Below are positions 60,801 to 64,000 of a stretch of 64,000 nucleotides of DNA, piece by piece. A model generated the notes under the pieces. It did no database searches and was not told where the DNA came from. It was given only the letters and a program-made list of their open reading frames with translations. Every line of letters begins with the position of its first letter. Position 1 is the first letter of the stretch. The stretch is taken from positions 62,001 through 126,000 of the forward strand of contig VXBM01000280.1 in assembly GCA_013400155.1 (NCBI GenBank), given 5' to 3'. This stretch comes from Helopsaltes ochotensis. Taxonomy: Eukaryota; Chordata; Aves; Passeriformes; Locustellidae. The position numbers were made by a program, and so were the translations under genes.

Positions 60801-62510
60801 CCCACTGACAGTACTTTGGATTGGATAGATGTAAAAGATGCAAAGATATATTGCGGAGTTGCTCCAAAAGATACACAAAAAGGCTTGACCTTGTATGAGG
60901 GATTCCATGGAAATTGGGAAGTGATTTGATCTAGTTAGAGTGAAAAAATTACAGATGCACATTTGCAAGATCAAGACCTTGTCATTAATTCAAAGCCTGG
61001 GAATGGGAAACATCTTGATGCCTTCCTTTTCAGATTTTTGATTATATCCATTAAATGTGAAATAAAGTTCAGCAATTGTGTTCATGTTTGCTATGGCGGC
61101 TGTGCCTGTCTAGCTATAAAAATCATTTACTGCATCTGAATTACTTCTTAGCTGAAAAAATCCCCACCTAATAACGGTTAAAGCATAATAAAGTTTATTT
61201 ATGTAAAATAGTGTTTGAAAGATAAAAGCTGATCATGCTTTCATATTTTGAGTTTTATTTTCTTTTATAGCTCTCTTCCACTCAGTAGCTAAGGAATCCA
61301 TGCTGTATGCTGAACAAGATCTCTACTCTATTTACAGTAAAATACTAATGGCCAGATATGAATATCTGTGCTCTTGATAAAAATTGGATGAAAACTGTAA
61401 CAAAACCCCTCATGCTTCTGCCCTTATGACAAGGGAGAAATGCTCTTTTTTGCAGTTTGCAGAATAGTTGAACAACATTGAATGCATTAAAGCATAAGGA
61501 GGTGGTATATGTTGAGAGGTAAAGACAGAAATGTGAAAGAAGCCTGTGTTGAAAGTTTACAATAGAAGAAACCAACATGCTGTGACAACACTGCATATAA
61601 ATTTTTTTCTCTGTATCTTTTTTCCTTACTGTAGTAGAAGAATGAATGACAGGGTTCCAGCGCAGTAGCTCCTCTTTGATGATTTGAATGGGGTTATTAT
61701 TTTTTTCATCCTGTGGTATATGAGGAACTTATTTTATGCAGTTAGATTGATAGCACCTGATTTTTTCATCATGTAGAGATATTTAAAAGTGGAGTTTGGA
61801 CAATTTTTCACTGGTACAGGACATGAAGCTGTGAACAGCAAAGACAGTGATCAATTCATAAACACTCCAATATACTGGCTTGGTTTGTCCTCAGCATTAC
61901 TGACAGGTCTTTTTGATGGGCTGTTCCTCAAACCATAGGGTGTGTACGGTGGTGGTGGTGGTTTAAACAGGTAGTTAATCAAGGTTCATATCCCAGGAGG
62001 TGAAGAGAGAAACATTCTTTCAGCTGTTAGTTTTTTCATGCTAGAACATTTTTCAGTGTCATGTAAGCATTTATATGTCTGATGAACTATAGATAAAGTA
62101 GCAGATGCTTGAGTTTTTTATCAATATTGGATTCATAACATAAGCAATTTCTATTTATCTGTGGTTTTTTTCTGGTGCACCAAAATTAAAATATCAGACA
62201 TGGCCTTTCCAATTGTTTGTCTTTTGTGTGGCTAGTAAGCATGGCTTTCAGGGATGGCTTTGTATCAATAATTGTCATTATTTTAAGCAAGAGGAAATTA
62301 AAATACTTCTAAAGTCAAGGCCAAAGCATTAAAAAAAAAAGAAACCTAATGGCAACTGGAAAATCATATATCTGTCTGAAAATCGTCAATATATTTGCTT
62401 TTTCTGGCACGTGCTTATGCTGCCACGAGGAACTTGACCCCTGAAGCCAGAGGAGAGAATGTAACAAACTGCTCATTGGCACATTGGTGCCAAAATAGAT
62501 TCCCTGCACC

Positions 62511-62537
62511 TTTTTTTTTTTTTTTTTTTTTTTTTTT
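62511..62537 (+). repeat. Poly-T tract (27 bases)
   Basis: Uninterrupted T run in PDGFC intron 1. A lysine-rich minus-strand ORF across it is an artefact. Confidence 0.95.
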
Positions 62538-62626
62538 GGCACTGTTCTAACAAATGATTTCATCGTGCCTGAAATGTTTCTGAGGATAAATAAAATTGCA
62601 TCCAAGGCGTCTCCTCTTATTCTTGA

Positions 62627-62667
62627 TTTTTTTTTTTTTTGTGTGTGTGTGTGTGGATGTGTGTGTT
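62627..62667 (+). repeat. T14 followed by (GT)n microsatellite
   Basis: A T run of 14, then GT repeats interrupted once by GGAT. It is a likely polymorphic marker. Confidence 0.93.
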
Positions 62668-63291
62668 TTGAAAGGTTTTTTTTTAAATAAACTGAGCCCT
62701 AAGGAAAAAGTGTGCAAACCAGGCAGTGGTTAAAGGGTTGGAAAGGTCAGCAGCTTGCACCTACTAAAAAGATTTTGATCAGAAATTATTAGATGTGTAT
62801 TTTTATATGGATGGGGAAAACAGGAAGAAAAGGAGCTTTGGTAATTTCTCTGCCTGTGAACAGCTTTATAGCCTCTGCAATCACCTTTTGGAGTTATAAT
62901 GGTCAGCATCACGCTAGCATCTGCTTTCTTCAGTTAAAGAAGGGCTAGAGGGAAAGATCTTCCATCCTACTGAAGTTGTCTGGGGTGCAGTTCCTGAAGA
63001 GTGAGCAACACAAAAAATCATCAGTCGTTGTGCTCAAGATGATTTGGTAACAAAGAACACCCCATAAACACAATGGGATTATTTTCTTAAAGGACTAAGA
63101 TGTTTATGTTACTGCCACCTTTGGTAGCAAACAGTAGAGAAGCATCATAAGAAAGATGGTTAAAAAAAAAAAAAAAGCATCCAATAAAATGTCCTATCTG
63201 GTAAATAATTTTTACCTAGATCTTTTCCATGAAAGATATTGATGGTTTATAGCCAGGTAATGAGAATAAATGCTTTTCTTCAGTAGAGGAA

Positions 63292-63324
63292 GAGATGCTG
63301 CTGAGATGCTGCTAAGATGCTGTT
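63292..63324 (+). repeat. 11-bp tandem repeat, three copies
   Basis: GAGATGCTGCT twice exactly, then a third copy with two changes (AAGATGCTGTT). Confidence 0.85.
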
Positions 63325-64000
63325 TTTTGCAGTTCTATAAATTCTGTGTTTAAAAAGTAGTGGCAGTAGCAAGGCAAAAGTAATACTGTACAGATTTTAA
63401 GAATGTCTGTAAGTAAACAAGATCTAATTTAAAGAAACTCTTTTCATTCTCTGACAATTACATTTGTGTTTTCTTTTTAACATGGATACCCTTGTTCTTA
63501 AAATTCTTCCTGCTCTGGAATTTCCTTCAGCTCCAGAACTGAAGCCTTGTGCATGTAATTCAGTTTTTCTGAATTTTATTCCTTTAAATAAGGATTATTC
63601 CTTGCTCATAGAGTATCTGGTATGTTGATTCTAGGTGCAATATTTTCTCCACTTCTTCAAACCTCTATTTACATGCCAGTTCAAATAAGCAATATTACAT
63701 TCAAAGAGATTGTGTCCAGAAAATAACTCTCTAAATAGCTTCAGATAGTTACTTGCCTTTTTTTAAGGTAAAACAAAATATTTTTATGTTGTTAATTTCT
63801 GAAGTTCGGTATAATTTTGTTTTCTTTTCATAGCTTTCTCATAATTTGCTTTAGAATTTTACCATCTCTCTGCAGAGGGCTATCTGATGATGAAGATGCC
63901 ACCTCCAAGAATTGTATTCATGTGCAATTTAAATATGCACTTTCCAAGCTGTAGCTGGTTATTAAGCTTTAGGTAGTGTCAGCAACTTTCTTGAAGCACC

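Larger units (their letters stand above)
48311..64000 (+). other. PDGFC: PDGFC intron 1 (partial, extends past the window)
   Basis: Starts at the GTAAGG donor. No sequence resembling PDGFC exon 2 (start of the CUB domain) was found, so the intron is at least 15.7 kb. It is GC-rich for the first 300 bases and then AT-rich. It contains one solo LTR (57514-57800) and simple repeats. I see no embedded gene. ORFs up to 114 codons (for example 58876-59220 on the minus strand) have no recognisable features. Confidence 0.85.

Noticed and set aside
1..64000. CRISPR arrays, operons, phage or other prokaryotic systems, tRNA or rRNA genes
   Set aside because: None seen. The sequence is vertebrate, with spliced genes and CR1/LTR repeats.

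Overview
The window is vertebrate genomic DNA, almost certainly from a bird. Several CR1 LINE fragments are present, carrying the CR1 3' end and reverse-transcriptase motifs. There are avian-type solo LTRs, AT-rich intergenic DNA, GC-rich promoter islands lost to assembly gaps, and spliced genes with large introns. Nothing prokaryotic is present: no operons, no CRISPR array, no dense coding.

Two genes can be identified from their own sequence, and they lie head to head. On the minus strand, the first coding exon of GLRB (glycine receptor beta subunit) is at 1266-1419. It holds the signal peptide and the lysine-rich start of the mature protein. Its presumed promoter CpG island is at about 2.28-3.08 kb, interrupted by a 521-base gap. 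On the plus strand, the first coding exon of PDGFC (platelet-derived growth factor C) has its ATG at 48193 and its splice donor after 48310. It sits in a second CpG island (about 47.38-48.56 kb) with a 306-base gap. About 45 kb between the two islands is intergenic. Everything after 48310 is PDGFC intron 1, and exon 2 was not found before the window ends. Everything before 1266 is GLRB intron.

The intergenic region and intron hold CR1 fragments at 3.2-3.75, 18.2-19.4, 23.06-24.2 and 45.5-46.0 kb. An LTR at 23585-24020 interrupts the third CR1 and is flanked by a 4-bp duplication. Two solo LTRs of one family lie in opposite orientation at 41924-42205 and 57514-57800, each with target-site duplications. 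An ERVL-like LTR starts at 34559. A 63-bp exact direct repeat links 14.07 kb and 17.33 kb, and there are several simple-sequence tracts.

The most interesting points are: (1) a juxtaposed splice acceptor/donor 61 nt upstream of GLRB exon 2, next to a perfect TACTAAC branch point; (2) two upstream ORFs in the PDGFC leader, one overlapping the start codon; (3) a sense-strand LTR with its own TATA box and poly(A) signal inside PDGFC intron 1; (4) the nested LTR in CR1. I found no new multi-gene system. Apart from the two exons, the ORFs in the window look like chance or repeat-derived reading frames.
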